Shown: in pieces, positions 62,227 to 64,000 of the stretch
Layout of the letters: every line of letters begins with the position of its first letter
Position numbering within the stretch: the stretch's first letter is position 1
Origin: Nymphaea colorata
Lineage: Eukaryota; Streptophyta; Magnoliopsida; Nymphaeales; Nymphaeaceae
Reading direction: 5' to 3'
DNA: 64,000 nt
NCBI RefSeq assembly: GCF_008831285.2
Contig: NC_045149.1
Coordinates: 3,773,500 to 3,837,499 of the forward strand
Program-made: the position numbers and the translations under genes
The notes under the pieces: generated by a model
Told to the model about the DNA's origin: nothing
Databases searched by the model: none
What the model saw: the letters and a program-made list of their open reading frames with translations, nothing else

Positions 62227-62593
62227 TGTTATTAACACCCCAAATTTTCTCACTTGAATCCCAATGACAATTCCGAAATTTTGCGTGATGTTTTAGGCAA
62301 AATTTGAAGTAATGTGCTTCAATACCCGCCAAACCCAAACCCTAAACTAAAGTCTTGGAATCAATTGCAATATTAATTCCAAGATTTAAGCTCTGGGCTG
62401 ACATAGAGGTCTAAAACATAATTTTAGTCCCATATTGGATTGAACAATATTTTAGATTCAAGCTTTAATCCAGACTGAAGCTTCAAAACTTCAATTAAAG
62501 CTAAAGTAGAGGTCAAGAAATTAATCAAGAACAAAGCTAAGAAGGTCCACCCCATTGTGGACCATTTAAGAGAAAGACCTTCCCTGGTTGGGT

Positions 62594-62640
<47 letters not shown>

Positions 62641-62931
62641 AGTTAAAAAAATTGATTACAAATTAATCAAAACAACCACCTCATTTTTAGTTAAAAAAAA
62701 TTGATTACAAATTAATCAAAACAACCACCTAATTAATAGGGGCATTAATAGCTTTCTTATTTCAAGGTGAAGGAATCAACCTCCTATGGAAATCATTAAT
62801 TCCAGGGCTGGAAAACTCTATAAAAACCTTTAGATAAGACTCTCAAGGGGGATTCTTCTATTGGGACGACTTCAGCTCAGCAGCTCTCGTTCAAGTACTG
62901 TGCCTCTACTCCCTCTCAAGCGAGATAGATC

Positions 62932-62982
<51 letters not shown>

Positions 62983-63695
62983 ATCAGCCAAGGGAAGAAT
63001 AGAAGAAGAAGAAGATCGGAGGACAGTCGGCGGCTTGGAAGACCTCCTCCCTTTTAAAGAATTTGCTAAGCTTGAACCCCATTTTTGGGTTTTAGGTTAG
63101 GATTTTTTGGTTCTAAGCAGCAAGAACCCAGCTGTATTCAGTCCGTTCTAGCAAGAAAAAAGTCTCTTCTATCTCCTACGTTTGGATTTCTTAAGCTTAT
63201 CCCTTTCATTTAGTGTCTTCGTTTAAGATTCCAACTAAGAAAATAAATTCCAGCTCTATTCCCATCCAAGTCACTCCAATAAGGTGGGTATTATAAACTA
63301 ATCTCACTTCATTTTATTTCTATATTTTCTATGTATGGATGAATGATGTAGAGCCAACTTGTGGGTTTTTCTTATTTAATTCAACGCTAGGAATGATGTC
63401 CGGCTAGACTATCTGGTGAAATGTACATGTTAATTGCACTACAATGATGCATTCAATAAGTTTTTGATAAAAAAAAACTTACATAAACCTATTTTTAGCA
63501 AAGAAATTGAATATTTATCTAAACTGGCCCACCCATGAAGCTCAAAATCAGATTTAAAAAGTCACAAACTATGGAGAAAATCCATGATGAGATTAGACAA
63601 AAAATATGATGAGAGATATATCGCTCAACTATGCGATGTTCATCTACTTTGTCTTTCTATTTCCTTTTCACATTTTCATTATGATGAAGACAATA

Positions 63696-63738
<43 letters not shown>

Positions 63739-64000
63739 TAAATGAATGAAGACTATATTCCATTACTGCAATCCTATCATCACAACCTATAAATTTCAGC
63801 CTATTAAGGATTAAACTTACTCAAATAATGACTATAGCTTATCCTACAAGAGGTAAATAAATCATATTGATCTTGTTTTTATAGAATAAGCCACCATTTG
63901 CTCAAAATATATTTATGAAATTCTTAGAATTTATTCTGTAATTTCCAAAACATTACTCATCAATTTTGATCGGGAGCCAATGCCTAATAACTTGACCAGA
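62227..64000 (+). repeat. LTR-type segment of C2, running off the window
   Basis: It starts TGTTATTAACACCCC, with TATAAAA at 62819-62825, CAGCTC leader, CT tract, AAGGTGGGTATTATAAAC, a GA tract (63699-63734) and CAATCCTATCATCACAACCTAT. This last piece corresponds to the B2-D2 junction region, and the DNA beyond 63800 continues as a distant relative of 49620 onward. Confidence 0.7.

Larger units (their letters stand above)
60724..63573 (+). repeat. Repeat C2 (direct repeat of C1)
   Basis: Same order as C1: degenerate GATCCAAAT stretch, protease remnant, G-patch remnant, LTR. It differs by a single LTR start, longer CT tracts (62597-62633 and 62935-62979) and a local duplication of TTAGTTAAAAAAATTGATTAC at about 62640 and 62687. 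Confidence 0.9.

Overview
The window is AT-rich nuclear DNA of a flowering plant and is almost entirely a transposable-element graveyard. Evidence for a plant: Ty1/copia and Ty3/gypsy pol fragments, a PIF/Harbinger element with its Myb/SANT partner, a BED-DUF659-hATC transposase, an endogenous pararetrovirus (Caulimoviridae) and a broken exon resembling a type-B response regulator. I see no intact host gene and no tRNA or rRNA gene. The lineage cannot be fixed from the sequence alone.

Layout. 1-975 is unassigned. 975-5926 holds the left part of a PIF/Harbinger-like element, including repeat A1. 5926-9477 is a 3' portion of a pararetrovirus: the end of RT, RNase H, a small overlapping ORF, a larger ORF behind a splice-acceptor-like site, then an intergenic promoter. 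9478-10556 (B1) is a truncated LTR-type repeat. 10557-21398 is an inverted block. It carries a copia RT fragment, tandem copies of a broken gene for an acidic/glycine-rich protein with 93-bp minisatellites, and the repeat D1. 21399-22612 is the rest of the copia polyprotein plus its 3' LTR. 22717-23799 is the host-like exon. 25482-32664 is repeat A2 plus the right part of the Harbinger element. 32665-37127 is unassigned AT-rich DNA. 37128-39998 (C1) is a gypsy protease, G-patch and LTR segment. 40000-47467 is eroded gypsy sequence with recognisable gag and RNase H remnants. 48530-49599 (B2) and 49600-60023 (D2) repeat B1 and D1 in uninterrupted order, and D2 contains a complete 3.3-kb hAT element at 55334-58634. 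60724-64000 (C2) repeats C1 and runs off the window.

How the parts relate. Nearly everything is present twice: A1/A2, B1/B2, C1/C2 and D1/D2. D1 is inverted relative to D2. Flipping 10557-21398 in thought restores two broken things at once: the copia reading frame (10886-10557 joins 21399 onward) and the B-D junction seen intact at 49599/49600. This supports an inversion with small losses at its breakpoints. D1 also gives the empty site of the hAT insertion, which lets the element's ends and 8-bp target duplication be read directly. The hAT transposase is the only full-length coding sequence here: it predicts 668 residues after removal of one 102-bp intron, with no stops.
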